A DNA stretch of 64,000 bases, taken from positions 62,001-126,000 of the forward strand of contig NZ_JBNPXV010000009.1 of assembly GCF_050433125.1 (NCBI RefSeq), given 5' to 3'. This stretch comes from Roseimarinus sediminis (lineage in GTDB: Bacteria; Bacteroidota; Bacteroidia; Bacteroidales; Prolixibacteraceae). The notes beneath the pieces are model-generated. The model was not told the DNA's origin. It worked only from the letters and a program-made list of their open reading frames with translations, and searched no databases. The position numbers and the translations under genes were made by a program. Shown one piece after another: positions 27,109-35,698 of this stretch (position 1 is its first letter; each line of letters opens with the position of its first letter).

Positions 27109-28479
27109 TTATTGGTGCTTTTCGGTGAAATATTGATAAAACAGAGGAATGGTCTCTATGCCTTTGTAAAAATTTTCCAGCGGGAAGTTTTCGTTTGGGG
27201 AATGTATGGCATCAGATTCTAAGCCAAAACCCATTAAAATGGTTTTTATTCCAAGTATCTCTTCAAAAGTTGAAACAATAGGTATGCTGCCTCCACTACG
27301 CACGGGAAGGGGCCTTGCACCAAATGTTTGAGTCATTGCTTTTTCTGCAGCCAGGTAAGCGGGGTGGTCAATCGGACACACGTAGGCCTGTCCGCCGTGA
27401 AGGTACTCTACCTTCACTTTAACTGAACGTGGAGCAATGCTCTTAAGATACCAGTCAAGCAATTTGGAAATTTCGTGGTGATCCTGATCAGGTACCAGCC
27501 TGCTTGATAATTTCGCATAGGCCTTTGAGGGAAGAACGGTTTTAGCTCCCTTTCCTGTATAACCACCCCAAATTCCACAAACATCGAACGAGGGTCTGAT
27601 GCCGGTGCGTTCGATGGTGGTGTAGCCCATTTCACCAAAAAGTTTGTCAACGCCAATTGCCGACTTATAAGCCTCCTTGTCGAAGGGGCGACTATTAAGC
27701 AGTTCTTTTTCTTCAGCAGAAACTACTTTTACTTCGTTGTAGAAACCCGGAATGGCAATGGCATTGTTTTTATCGGTGCATTTTTCAATCATACGACACA
27801 GGGCATTGATGGGATTGGCAACAGCTCCGCCATAAAGTCCTGAGTGAAGGTCGCGGTTAGGCCCTGTTACTTCTACCTGCCAGTAGGCAAGTCCTCTTAG
27901 TCCGGTAGTAATCGATGGTTTATCGGCTGCAATCATGGTTGTATCCGAAACTAAGATCACATCTGCCTTGAGCAGGTCCTTATTTTCTTCACAAAATTTT
28001 CCCAGATTGGGAGAGCCTATTTCCTCCTCGCCTTCGATCATGAATTTAACATTGCATGGAAGCGTGTTGGTTCTGATCATGTATTCGAAGGCTTTTGCAT
28101 GCATAAAGCCCTGGCCTTTGTCATCGTCGGCACCACGTGCAAATATTTTCCCATCCCTTATCACTGGTTCAAACGGGTCGCTTTCCCAAAGCTCAGGCGG
28201 GTCAACTGGCATAACATCCATGTGGGCATACACCAATATGGTGGGAAGCGCCGGATCGATTATTTTTTCACCATAGGTTACAGGATTTCCGTCGGTTTCC
28301 ATCACCAGTGCCTTGTCGGCCCCCGCATCGATCAATAATTTTTTCCAATATTCAGCGGCTTTGTACATGTCGGCTGCATGTTCGGGTTCAGAGCTGATTG
28401 AAGGAATTCTGATGAGACCAAAAAGTTCTTCGAGGAAACGTTCCTTGTTCTTTTCAATGTAGGTGATAATGTTACTCAT
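27109..28479 (-). CDS. M20-family dipeptidase/aminopeptidase
   Basis: 456 aa, cytoplasmic (no signal peptide). The co-catalytic zinc ligands are recognisable: YAHMDVMPVDP (His-x-Asp), FARGADDDKGQ (bridging Asp), EGEEEIGSPNL (catalytic and ligand Glu), the Asp in DTTM, and a late His in DAIHSPNENF. The lid domain starts near DLHSGLYGGAVANP. The layout fits the M20A dipeptidase group (CNDP/PepV-like), which cleaves di- and tripeptides. It has its own terminator; the neighbours give no clue to substrate. Confidence 0.92.
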   Translation of the reverse strand: MSNIITYIEKNKERFLEELFGLIRIPSISSEPEHAADMYKAAEYWKKLLIDAGADKALVMETDGNPVTYGEKIIDPALPTILVYAHMDVMPVDPPELWESDPFEPVIRDGKIFARGADDDKGQGFMHAKAFEYMIRTNTLPCNVKFMIEGEEEIGSPNLGKFCEENKDLLKADVILVSDTTMIAADKPSITTGLRGLAYWQVEVTGPNRDLHSGLYGGAVANPINALCRMIEKCTDKNNAIAIPGFYNEVKVVSAEEKELLNSRPFDKEAYKSAIGVDKLFGEMGYTTIERTGIRPSFDVCGIWGGYTGKGAKTVLPSKAYAKLSSRLVPDQDHHEISKLLDWYLKSIAPRSVKVKVEYLHGGQAYVCPIDHPAYLAAEKAMTQTFGARPLPVRSGGSIPIVSTFEEILGIKTILMGFGLESDAIHSPNENFPLENFYKGIETIPLFYQYFTEKHQ

Positions 28480-28620
28480 GATATAGCTTTAGTGTTAATG
28501 TATGTTGAAAGGCTCCCCAATACATTATATTGTAACAGCAATGAATGTCTGGTATAATTGAGCATTCATCAAATTTATGGAAATTTTACAGGATAAAAAA
28601 CAGAAAGCGGATGTGCTTCC

Positions 28621-29064
28621 TTACTCTTGTTCGGCTTGTTTCGTTTTGCTGGTTTCGGGTAAAAATTTTAGCGATACTGAGTTAACACAATGGCGTGTGT
28701 TTTTTTCTGTGAACCGTTCTCCTTTGAATACATGCCCCAGATGCCCGCCGCAATTATTGCAGGTTATTTCGGTACGATGTCCGTCGGCATCGATTGTGTG
28801 TTTTACAGCCCCTTCTATTTCGTCATCGAAACTGGGCCAGCCACAGCCCGAATGAAACTTTGATGAAGACCGGTAAAGCGGTGCATCGCATTTTTTACAC
28901 AAATAGGTTCCCGGCACAAAATGGTCGGTATACTCGCCACTGAAGGGGCGTTCGGTTCCTTTTTGTTCGATAACGAATTTCTCGAAATTGTTAAGCTGAT
29001 TGTATTGCACGGTGTCTTTCTTTTGTGGATAAAATAAAGCCAGTATGATGATGATTGTATACAT
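28621..29064 (-). CDS. msrB: Peptide-methionine (R)-S-oxide reductase, probably exported
   Basis: 147 aa MsrB domain. The two zinc-binding CxxC motifs (CKKCDAP and CNNCGGH), HSGCGWPSFDD, and the catalytic cysteine in RHCVNSVSLKF are all present. The N-terminus is a short hydrophobic stretch (MYTIIIILALFYPQKK) that looks like a signal or membrane anchor, so it may repair oxidised methionine in periplasmic proteins. It is not fused to MsrA and no msrA is nearby. The C-terminal tail (PETSKTKQAEQE) is low complexity. Confidence 0.95.
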   Translation of the reverse strand: MYTIIIILALFYPQKKDTVQYNQLNNFEKFVIEQKGTERPFSGEYTDHFVPGTYLCKKCDAPLYRSSSKFHSGCGWPSFDDEIEGAVKHTIDADGHRTEITCNNCGGHLGHVFKGERFTEKNTRHCVNSVSLKFLPETSKTKQAEQE

Positions 29065-29177
29065 TGTTTTTAGAACGATTAAATGGGTTCATAATCAATG
29101 CATGGTTCAAAAATGAAAAACCAGACATTAGTACCAATAATACAACTGAGACGCCCTGTTTGTTGGTTAAAGAACAT

Positions 29178-29208
29178 TAAAAAACCTGCCTTGAATGATC
29201 AGGGCAGG
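29178..29208 (-). terminator. Terminator of valS
   Basis: CCTGCC (29185-29190) pairs with GGCAGG (29203-29208); on the minus strand the stem is followed by six or more T. Confidence 0.8.
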
Positions 29209-29229
29209 CTTTTTAGATGAAATACTATA

Positions 29230-31860
29230 TTATTTCAGTGTTGCGATGCGCTCTTCAAGGGCCTTGATCTTGTCTTCGGCATCGGCTTGTTTCTTACGTT
29301 CAGTCTCAACGACACTTTCAGGGGCATTGTTTACAAAGCGTTCATTACTAAGTTTTTTTAACACTGAATTTAAGAATCCTTTGGTGTAGTTAAGTTCTTC
29401 TTCCAGTTTCTGAAGTTCAGCCTCAACATCAACCTGATCGCCAAGATCGATGAAGAAACTGGAGGTTTTCACCCTGAATGAAACGGCACCCTTCAGGTCT
29501 TCATCTATTTTTTCAATTTGTGCAATGTGACCTAGCTTCTGAATGACAGCATTGAAGCGGGTATTGTATCCCTTCGATCCTTCATTGACCAGCAGATCGA
29601 TGGCGTCTTTAAAGGCGATGTTGTTCGACTTTCGGATGTTGCGTATGCCGGTAACCGTTTCCTTTACATCTTCAAAATCACTCAGAAGCTGTGCATCGGA
29701 GTGGAGATACACTGGCATCGGGCTGATCATGATGCTTTCACCTTTCTGGCGTTCGCTTATAAGTTGCCATATTTCTTCGCTGATAAAAGGCATGAAGGGG
29801 TGCAGTAATCTCATCAGATCGTCGAACAAGCCAATGATTTTGTTGTAGGTTGTTTGATCGATGGGCTGCTGGTAGGCAGGTTTCACGATTTCGAGCAGCC
29901 ACGATGAAAATTCGTCTCTGATGGTAGTATAAATGAGCATCAGGGCATCCGAAATTCGAAATTTATCGAAATGCTTATTCATCTCTTCAATGACACTGCT
30001 CATTTTTGATTCGAACCATTCGATGGCTAATTTAGCATGTTCGGGCTGGGGAATGCTCGTATCGACCTCCCAGCTTTTTACCAGCCGGAAAGCATTCCAT
30101 ATTTTGGCTGTAAAGTTCCGGCCTTGTTCGGGCAGGCTTTCGTCGAATAACAGATCGCCACCTGCAGGTGAACAAAACAGCATGCCAACACGAACTCCAT
30201 CGGCACCATATTTTGCAATCAATTCAAGTGGGTCGGGTGAGTTGCCCAGCGATTTCGACATTTTTCGACGTTGCTTGTCACGCACCATTCCGGTGAAATA
30301 TACATTCTTAAAAGGCTTTTCTTCGCGGATGCCATAGCCGGCCATAATCATCCGGGCTACCCAGAAAAAGATAATATCGTGTCCGGTAACCAAATCGTTC
30401 GACGGATAGTAATACTGAATTTCTTTATTGTTGGGTTGGCTTATTCCGCCAAAAACCGAGATTGGCCAAAGCCATGATGAGGCCCAGGTGTCGAGCACAT
30501 CATCATCCTGTTTCAGGTCGTTGGCGCTTAGCGCCGTGTTGCCTGTTTTTTCGCGGGCTAATTGTAAGGCTTCTTCCAGGCTTGCAGCCACTACATAGCT
30601 GCCATCGCTAAGGTAGTAAACCGGAATTTGATGGCCCCACCAAAGTTGACGGCTAATGCACCAGTCCTTGATGTTTCCCATCCAATGGCGGTAAAGGTTT
30701 TTGAATTTTGCCGGATGAAATTCAACGTCGTCATTTTCAACAGCGTCGAGTGCCGGTTTGGCCAGTTTGTCCATTGAAAGAAACCATTGAGCCGAAAGTT
30801 TGGGTTCGATAACAACATTGGTGCGTTCGGAGTAACCTACTTTGTTTTTGTAGTCTTCAGTTTTTACCAGATTTCCAGCTTCTTCAAGCATGGGGACGAT
30901 TAGCTTGCGGGCTTCGAAACGGTCGATGCCAATCAGGAGTCCTGCGTTTTCGCTAAGTGTACCATCATCGTTAAAAGTATCAATGGTTTCCAGGTTATGA
31001 CGCATGCCAATCTCGTAGTCATTGACATCGTGTGCAGGTGTTATCTTTAAGCAGCCGGTACCAAACTCTCTGTCAACATAGTCATCTTCGATGATAGGGA
31101 TACTTCGCTTAATTAAAGGTACCAGCACTTTTTTCCCTTTAAGATGTTTAAAGCGCTCATCTTCGGGGTGCACGCAAACGGCAGTGTCACCCAGGATGGT
31201 TTCCGGCCGCGTTGTGGCTATGGTAACCCACTCGTCATGTGAGTCTTCAATTTTATATCTTACATAGTAAAGTTTCGATTGTTCTTCTTTATGTATAACT
31301 TCTTCATCCGAAACTGCTGTCTTGGCGCTGGGATCCCAGTTAACCATTCTCACACCACGATAGATGAGACCTTTGTTGTATAAATCGACAAATACCTTAA
31401 TTACCGATGCTGAACGTTCTTCGTCCATGGTAAAACAGGTTCGGTCCCAGTCGCACGATGCGCCCAGTTTTTTTAATTGTTCCAGAATTATTCCGCCATG
31501 TTTTTCGGTCCATTCCCAGGCATGATCAAGAAACTGCTCCCTTGAGAGCGCATGTTTATCGATGCCTTCCGATTTTAGTTTATTAACCACTTTGGCTTCA
31601 GTGGCGATGGACGCATGGTCGGTTCCCGGCACCCAACAGGCATTTTTTCCCAGCATCCGGGCGCGGCGTACAAGAATGTCCTGGATGGTGTTGTTGAGCA
31701 TGTGTCCCATGTGTAAAACGCCGGTGACGTTGGGCGGTGGAATTACAATGGTGTAGGGTTCACGGTCGTCGGGTTCGGAATGAAAATATTTATTTTCCAT
31801 CCAGTAACGGTACCATTTGTCTTCAACTTCAGAAGGATTATACTTGCTGGGAATTTCCAT
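29230..31860 (-). CDS. valS: Valine--tRNA ligase
   Basis: 876 aa class I aminoacyl-tRNA synthetase. The HIGH motif is HMGH in PPPNVTGVLHMGHML (near residue 48), and the KMSKS loop is RRKMSKSLGNS (near 532). The editing domain (ATTRPETILGDTAVCVHPED) removes mischarged threonine. The C-terminal coiled coil (about 810-876, VEAELQKLEEELNYTKGF) contacts tRNA and marks it as ValRS rather than IleRS or LeuRS. Monocistronic, with a hairpin terminator. Confidence 0.98.
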   Translation of the reverse strand: MEIPSKYNPSEVEDKWYRYWMENKYFHSEPDDREPYTIVIPPPNVTGVLHMGHMLNNTIQDILVRRARMLGKNACWVPGTDHASIATEAKVVNKLKSEGIDKHALSREQFLDHAWEWTEKHGGIILEQLKKLGASCDWDRTCFTMDEERSASVIKVFVDLYNKGLIYRGVRMVNWDPSAKTAVSDEEVIHKEEQSKLYYVRYKIEDSHDEWVTIATTRPETILGDTAVCVHPEDERFKHLKGKKVLVPLIKRSIPIIEDDYVDREFGTGCLKITPAHDVNDYEIGMRHNLETIDTFNDDGTLSENAGLLIGIDRFEARKLIVPMLEEAGNLVKTEDYKNKVGYSERTNVVIEPKLSAQWFLSMDKLAKPALDAVENDDVEFHPAKFKNLYRHWMGNIKDWCISRQLWWGHQIPVYYLSDGSYVVAASLEEALQLAREKTGNTALSANDLKQDDDVLDTWASSWLWPISVFGGISQPNNKEIQYYYPSNDLVTGHDIIFFWVARMIMAGYGIREEKPFKNVYFTGMVRDKQRRKMSKSLGNSPDPLELIAKYGADGVRVGMLFCSPAGGDLLFDESLPEQGRNFTAKIWNAFRLVKSWEVDTSIPQPEHAKLAIEWFESKMSSVIEEMNKHFDKFRISDALMLIYTTIRDEFSSWLLEIVKPAYQQPIDQTTYNKIIGLFDDLMRLLHPFMPFISEEIWQLISERQKGESIMISPMPVYLHSDAQLLSDFEDVKETVTGIRNIRKSNNIAFKDAIDLLVNEGSKGYNTRFNAVIQKLGHIAQIEKIDEDLKGAVSFRVKTSSFFIDLGDQVDVEAELQKLEEELNYTKGFLNSVLKKLSNERFVNNAPESVVETERKKQADAEDKIKALEERIATLK

Positions 31861-31948
31861 TGATTAATGTTGTTTCTGTTAAAATCGTACAAAAATAAAA
31901 AAAATGATGTTGGTAAGCTGAAAAAGGGCAGGAATTACAAGTTGGCAT

Positions 31949-31977
31949 AAAAAAAGGAGACATCATCTGATGTCTCC
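31949..31977 (-). terminator. Strong terminator for ald and/or the candidate small RNA
   Basis: GGAGACATC / GATGTCTCC stem with a 4-base loop, followed on the minus strand by seven T (plus-strand A run 31949-31955). Confidence 0.88.
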
Positions 31978-32061
31978 CAAAAAACTATCCCCCAAACTAA
32001 AACGCCAAACATGAAAAAGACTTGATCTGAATGAAATCAATCATGTTTGTAATTGATTTCT
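31949..32061 (-). ncRNA. Candidate small RNA downstream of ald
   Basis: A possible 113-nt minus-strand RNA. It starts a few bases after a TATATTTG box. Its first bases form a perfect 9-bp hairpin (GAAATCAAT 32033-32041 with ATTGATTTC 32052-32060, 10-base loop). A purine/pyrimidine-rich single-stranded stretch follows (containing GTTTGGGGGATAG), then a GC-rich 9-bp terminator stem (31956-31977) with a T-run. It also contains a 15-codon ORF (MIDFIQIKSFSCLAF), so a leader peptide or small-protein gene is an alternative. I know no matching family. Confidence 0.5.
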
Positions 32062-32065
32062 TGTA

Positions 32066-32096
32066 CAAATATAAAGTGTGTTTTTTTACAATGCAA
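32066..32096 (-). promoter_or_regulatory. Putative promoter of the candidate small RNA
   Basis: On the minus strand TATATTTG (32066-32073) fits TAnnTTTG exactly. TTG (32094-32096, in CTTG) lies 20 bases upstream where the -33 TTTG element is expected. It is one of the best Bacteroidota-type promoters in the window, yet no protein gene follows. Confidence 0.6.
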
Positions 32097-32245
32097 GTTT
32101 TTTTTAATGAATTTTCATTGTTTGTTGATTTTTTTTTAACACCTATGATGTAAGTTGCACAAATACAGCAATATGAAATTTCAAAAAAAGATGTCCAAAA
32201 AGTTGACTTTTTAGTTGAAAAGCTGTATGTGTATATCATACACAA

Positions 32246-33358
32246 TTATAGGGATTTCTCAATATCTTCATATTTTAGATTGAATGCCTCTGCAACACCC
32301 TGATAGACAATGTGTCCATCCACAATATTGAGGCCCTTACGTAGTGCCGCTGATTCCCTGCATGCAGCTTTCCATCCCATATTGGCAATTTTAATGGAAT
32401 AAGGTAAGGTGGCATTGGTAAGTGCAATGGTTGATGTACGTGGAACTGCTCCGGGCATATTGGCTACAGAGTAATGAATCACATCGTCGATTACAAAGGT
32501 TGGATCATCGTGGGTAGTAGGATGGGTCGTTTCGATACAGCCTCCCTGGTCAACTGCAACATCGACCAATACTGTTCCGGGTTTCATGCTGGTGAGCATG
32601 TCTCGCGTAATCAGTGAAGGTGCTTTGGCCCCAGGAATAAGAACGGCTCCTATAATAAGGTCATGTGTTGAAATGAGTTCTCTGATATTAAACTCGTTGC
32701 TCATCATGGTCTTCACATTGGCTGGCATAATATCGTCGAGGTAACGCAGGCGGGGGAGACTGATGTCCATAATGGTGACATCGGCACCTAGTCCGGCAGC
32801 CATTTTTGCCGCTTCGGTACCCACTATTCCTCCTCCTATGATCAACACTCTAGCGGGATGAACACCTGGAACCCCACCCAGAAGTACACCACGTCCGCCA
32901 TAGGTTTTTTCAAGGTATTTTGCACCTTCCTGAACCGACATGCGTCCCGCTACCTCCGACATGGGAATCAGCAATGGAAGGCTGCGGTCGGGTAATTCAA
33001 CCGTTTCGTAGGCCAGACATACGGCCTTTGATGCGATCATGGCCTTGGTGAGCACCTCAGATGAAGCAAAGTGAAAATAGGTAAATAGAATCTGGTCTTT
33101 CTTAACCAGCTTGTATTCTGGCTCAATGGGTTCTTTTACTTTGATGATCATTTCGGCAATGGAATAAATTTCTTCGATGGTGCCCAGAAGCTTGGCGCCT
33201 ACCAGGGCATAATCCTCATCCATAAAACCGCTGCCTTCACCAGCTGTTGACTGAACATAAACTTCATGACCATGTTTAACCAATTCACCGGCTCCTGCCG
33301 GGGTTAAAGCGACCCTGTTTTCGTTGTTTTTAATTTCCTTAGGAACACCAATTATCAT
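32246..33358 (-). CDS. ald: Alanine dehydrogenase
   Basis: 370 aa. NAD-dependent interconversion of alanine with pyruvate and ammonia. The N-terminus MIIGVPKEIKNNENRVALTP binds substrate (Arg in NRVAL). The catalytic His is in TYFHFASS, and the NAD fold is VLIIGGGIVGTEAAKMAAGL. The SVANMPGAVPRTST segment near residue 300 is a family signature. Pyridine nucleotide transhydrogenase alpha is related but differs in length and in this segment. Likely monocistronic. Confidence 0.96.
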   Translation of the reverse strand: MIIGVPKEIKNNENRVALTPAGAGELVKHGHEVYVQSTAGEGSGFMDEDYALVGAKLLGTIEEIYSIAEMIIKVKEPIEPEYKLVKKDQILFTYFHFASSEVLTKAMIASKAVCLAYETVELPDRSLPLLIPMSEVAGRMSVQEGAKYLEKTYGGRGVLLGGVPGVHPARVLIIGGGIVGTEAAKMAAGLGADVTIMDISLPRLRYLDDIMPANVKTMMSNEFNIRELISTHDLIIGAVLIPGAKAPSLITRDMLTSMKPGTVLVDVAVDQGGCIETTHPTTHDDPTFVIDDVIHYSVANMPGAVPRTSTIALTNATLPYSIKIANMGWKAACRESAALRKGLNIVDGHIVYQGVAEAFNLKYEDIEKSL

Positions 33359-33536
33359 AGCTAATTTTTTTTGTTTAATTCAAAAATACGCTACCTGTCA
33401 GCTGTAAAATATGATAAAACCCATGTAAACAAGGGGCTGGCAACAATTTGTAGCTGATTTTTTTCATCTTTTTTTCAATGCTTGAAAATTGAAAGACAGT
33501 GTCATTTTTCGGTGTTAAAAATGTGGCTGAAGGGTA

Positions 33537-33568
33537 TTTTTTATTTCAATCTGTTAGTTTTATCTTTA
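33537..33568 (+). promoter_or_regulatory. Putative promoter of the aminotransferase gene
   Basis: TTTT (33537-33540), 20 bases, then TATCTTTA (33561-33568), one base from TAnnTTTG. Transcription would begin about 20 bases before ATG 33595, which argues against the upstream in-frame ATG at 33499. Confidence 0.5.
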
Positions 33569-33594
33569 CGCGATTTGTTAAAAAGCAAAAATTT

Positions 33595-34791
33595 ATGCCG
33601 GAAGTATCAAAACGAGGGGTAAGAATGCCTGCGTCGCCAATCAGAAAGCTGGTTCCACACGCCGACAGGGCCAAAGCCAAAGGAGTTCATGTTTATCATT
33701 TGAACATCGGTCAGCCCGATGTGCATACGCCTCAGGTGGCGATTGATGCGATCCGAAATATCGACCGAAAGATACTGGAGTATAGCCCAAGTGAAGGTAT
33801 CGGTTCCTATCGGGAGAAACTGGCGAAGTATTATCACAAATTTAATATTGCCGTCGAGGCCGACGATATCATTATTACAACAGGTGGATCGGAAGCAGTT
33901 ACTTATGCTTTTCTGGCCTGTCTCGACCCGGGCGATGAGATTATTGTACCCGAACCTTCGTATGCCAACTATACAGCATTTGCCATTGTGGCCGGGGCCA
34001 TTGTGAAAACAATTCCTTCGAAAATTGAAGAGGGATTTTCATTGCCTCCGATTGAAAAATTTGAAGCACTCATTACCCCGAGGACAAAAGGGATTATGAT
34101 CTGTAATCCCAATAATCCGACTGGTTATCTTTACACGCAGAGTGAAATGAATGCAATACGGGATTTGGTGAAAAAGTACGACCTGTATTTGTTTTCAGAT
34201 GAAGTGTACCGGGAGTTTTGTTATACGGGTGCACCTTATATTTCGGCATTTCATCTCGAGGGCATTGAAGAAAATGTAATTCTCATCGATTCTGTATCGA
34301 AACGTTACAGCGAATGCGGAATCAGGATTGGTGCACTGATATGTAAAAACAAAGCGGTACGTGCCAATGTGATGAAATTCTGTCAGGCGCGTTTAAGTCC
34401 GCCTTTGATAGGGCAGATTGCAGCCGAAGCTTCGCTTGATACTCCCGACGATTATATGCTCGAAGTATACAATGAGTATGTAGAGCGCAGAAAATTTTTA
34501 ATTGACGGCTTGAATCGCATCGACGGGGTTTATTCACCTATTCCTATGGGCGCCTTTTATACTGTGGCCCGCTTACCTGTTGATGATTCGGATAAGTTTT
34601 GCGAATGGCTGTTAAGCGATTTTACTTACGAGAACAGTACGGTATTTATGGCGCCGGCCAGTGGTTTTTACACCACCCCCGGTTTAGGTTACAACGAGGT
34701 TCGGATTGCCTATGTGCTCAACAAGACCGACCTGGGAAAGGCATTAAGAGTACTTGAAGAGGCTTTGAAGGTTTATCCCGGTCGAGTATAA
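33595..34791 (+). CDS. Class I/II pyridoxal-phosphate aminotransferase
   Basis: 398 aa from MPEVSKRGVRMPASPIRKL. Fold-type I aminotransferase: LNIGQPDVHTPQ near the N-terminus, CNPNNPTGYLYT, FSDEVYREF (PLP Asp and Tyr), SVSKRYSECGIRIG with the Schiff-base lysine in SVSKR, and the carboxylate-binding Arg in NEVRIAYV. It is of the aspartate/aromatic aminotransferase type (subgroup I-gamma); the amino donor cannot be fixed. Its 3' end shares a bidirectional terminator with the converging secreted-protein gene. Confidence 0.92.
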   Translation: MPEVSKRGVRMPASPIRKLVPHADRAKAKGVHVYHLNIGQPDVHTPQVAIDAIRNIDRKILEYSPSEGIGSYREKLAKYYHKFNIAVEADDIIITTGGSEAVTYAFLACLDPGDEIIVPEPSYANYTAFAIVAGAIVKTIPSKIEEGFSLPPIEKFEALITPRTKGIMICNPNNPTGYLYTQSEMNAIRDLVKKYDLYLFSDEVYREFCYTGAPYISAFHLEGIEENVILIDSVSKRYSECGIRIGALICKNKAVRANVMKFCQARLSPPLIGQIAAEASLDTPDDYMLEVYNEYVERRKFLIDGLNRIDGVYSPIPMGAFYTVARLPVDDSDKFCEWLLSDFTYENSTVFMAPASGFYTTPGLGYNEVRIAYVLNKTDLGKALRVLEEALKVYPGRV

Positions 34792-34799
34792 ACATAAAA

Positions 34800-34825
34800 A
34801 AACCCGCATTGCTGCGGGTTTCTTT
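34800..34825. terminator. Bidirectional terminator
   Basis: AAACCCGCA (34800-34808) pairs with TGCGGGTTT (34813-34821) around a 4-base loop, followed by TCTTTTT on the plus strand and by a T-run on the minus strand. It ends the aminotransferase and the gene at 34862. Confidence 0.88.
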
Positions 34826-34861
34826 TTAAGAAAATTTGCTTGCTTATCTTTTATGAGAAAA

Positions 34862-35332
34862 TTAATTCAGAATGTGGCTGTAGTTCTCATTCAACAGCTG
34901 TGGTACAAACGAAGCAATGTAGTTAAGTGCTTTTTCTTCGTTTAATTGCTTTGGTGAAAGTTTCGACTGGTAGCTCATTTGTTGCTGATCGATCACTGCT
35001 TCGTTGATCATCGGATCAACAGTGCTCTGCGAGCGTTTTACTGATTTTACTCCAAAACCTTCGGCTGTGTTTACATAGCGAACTTCGAAGAAGTTGTTTT
35101 TAACAATGTACTCTTCACCTTTTTTTGTAACGTTTTTGTAAACAGTGATTCCTTTACTGCTGTCGCCATAATTGATGTTCCACGACTTTTCAAAATCGAG
35201 TGTGGCTTCAACTGCATCGTTGGTGCTGATAGTAAACGATTCGGTTGCCTTTACAATGCCTTTGGCATTAACACTCAAAACGGAAATCAAAAATACGATA
35301 AGGATTGCGTTTGTTAAAATAATTCGTTTCAT
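34862..35332 (-). CDS. Small secreted protein, paralogue of 42911-43402
   Basis: 156 aa with a signal peptide (LTNAILIVFLISVLSVNAKG). No known domain recognised. Its C-terminal half aligns with the protein at 42911: FEVRYV / VEVMYV, then YQSKLSPKQLNEEKALNYIA / YQSLLTPKRKSTKKALALIA and FVPQLL / FFPSVI. It lacks cysteines, unlike the paralogue. It is probably periplasmic or exported. The gene has its own terminator and a possible -7 box (TTAATTTG) in the 5' region. Function unknown. Confidence 0.78.
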   Translation of the reverse strand: MKRIILTNAILIVFLISVLSVNAKGIVKATESFTISTNDAVEATLDFEKSWNINYGDSSKGITVYKNVTKKGEEYIVKNNFFEVRYVNTAEGFGVKSVKRSQSTVDPMINEAVIDQQQMSYQSKLSPKQLNEEKALNYIASFVPQLLNENYSHILN

Positions 35333-35504
35333 AGCATTTTATTTAATGTGTGGCTAACTATTGTGTTTGTTTGATAGGTGCAAATTAAGGCTGCTTTTAG
35401 CCCTTAAAAACTGATTAAAGTTGGTCTTCATTTTTTAAACAAATTAACATTTGTTAACATTATTGGTGTTTATAAAAGCTATGATGAAATATGAATGAAA
35501 GTGA

Positions 35505-35670
35505 TATTTTTGGGGGAGTTCGGCTTACGAAGTATAAGCGAATGCTTTGTTTTAAGTAGAATTTGGTTTTGCGCTGCCTGCAGCAGAAGGAGGTAGATTT
35601 TCTTGAAATAGATGCAACTGTGTTAAGCCAATGTTAAGCCACAAAAAAACCTCTGTTGACTACAGAGGTT
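35505..35670 (+). other. Unannotated plus-strand stretch with promoter-like box and hairpins
   Basis: Within the 366-base gap 35333-35698. TATTTTTG (35505-35512) fits TAnnTTTG exactly on the plus strand, yet no plus-strand gene follows. Downstream, TTC-G-GCTTA / TAAGC-GAA forms a small bulged hairpin (about 35519-35545), a GCTGC/GCAGC pair lies near 35573, and the stretch ends at the manC terminator stem. A small RNA is possible, but no -33 element is seen. Confidence 0.3.
35642..35670 (-). terminator. Terminator of manC
   Basis: AACCTCTGT (35648-35656) pairs with ACAGAGGTT (35662-35670); on the minus strand seven T follow the stem. Confidence 0.85.
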
Positions 35671-35698
35671 AGTGCTTTCCTATTTGTTTCAGCTTTGC

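Noticed and set aside
31997..32245. 82-codon minus-strand frame after ald
   Set aside because: Low-complexity, AT-rich sequence with no conserved features; only its last 15 codons lie inside the candidate RNA.
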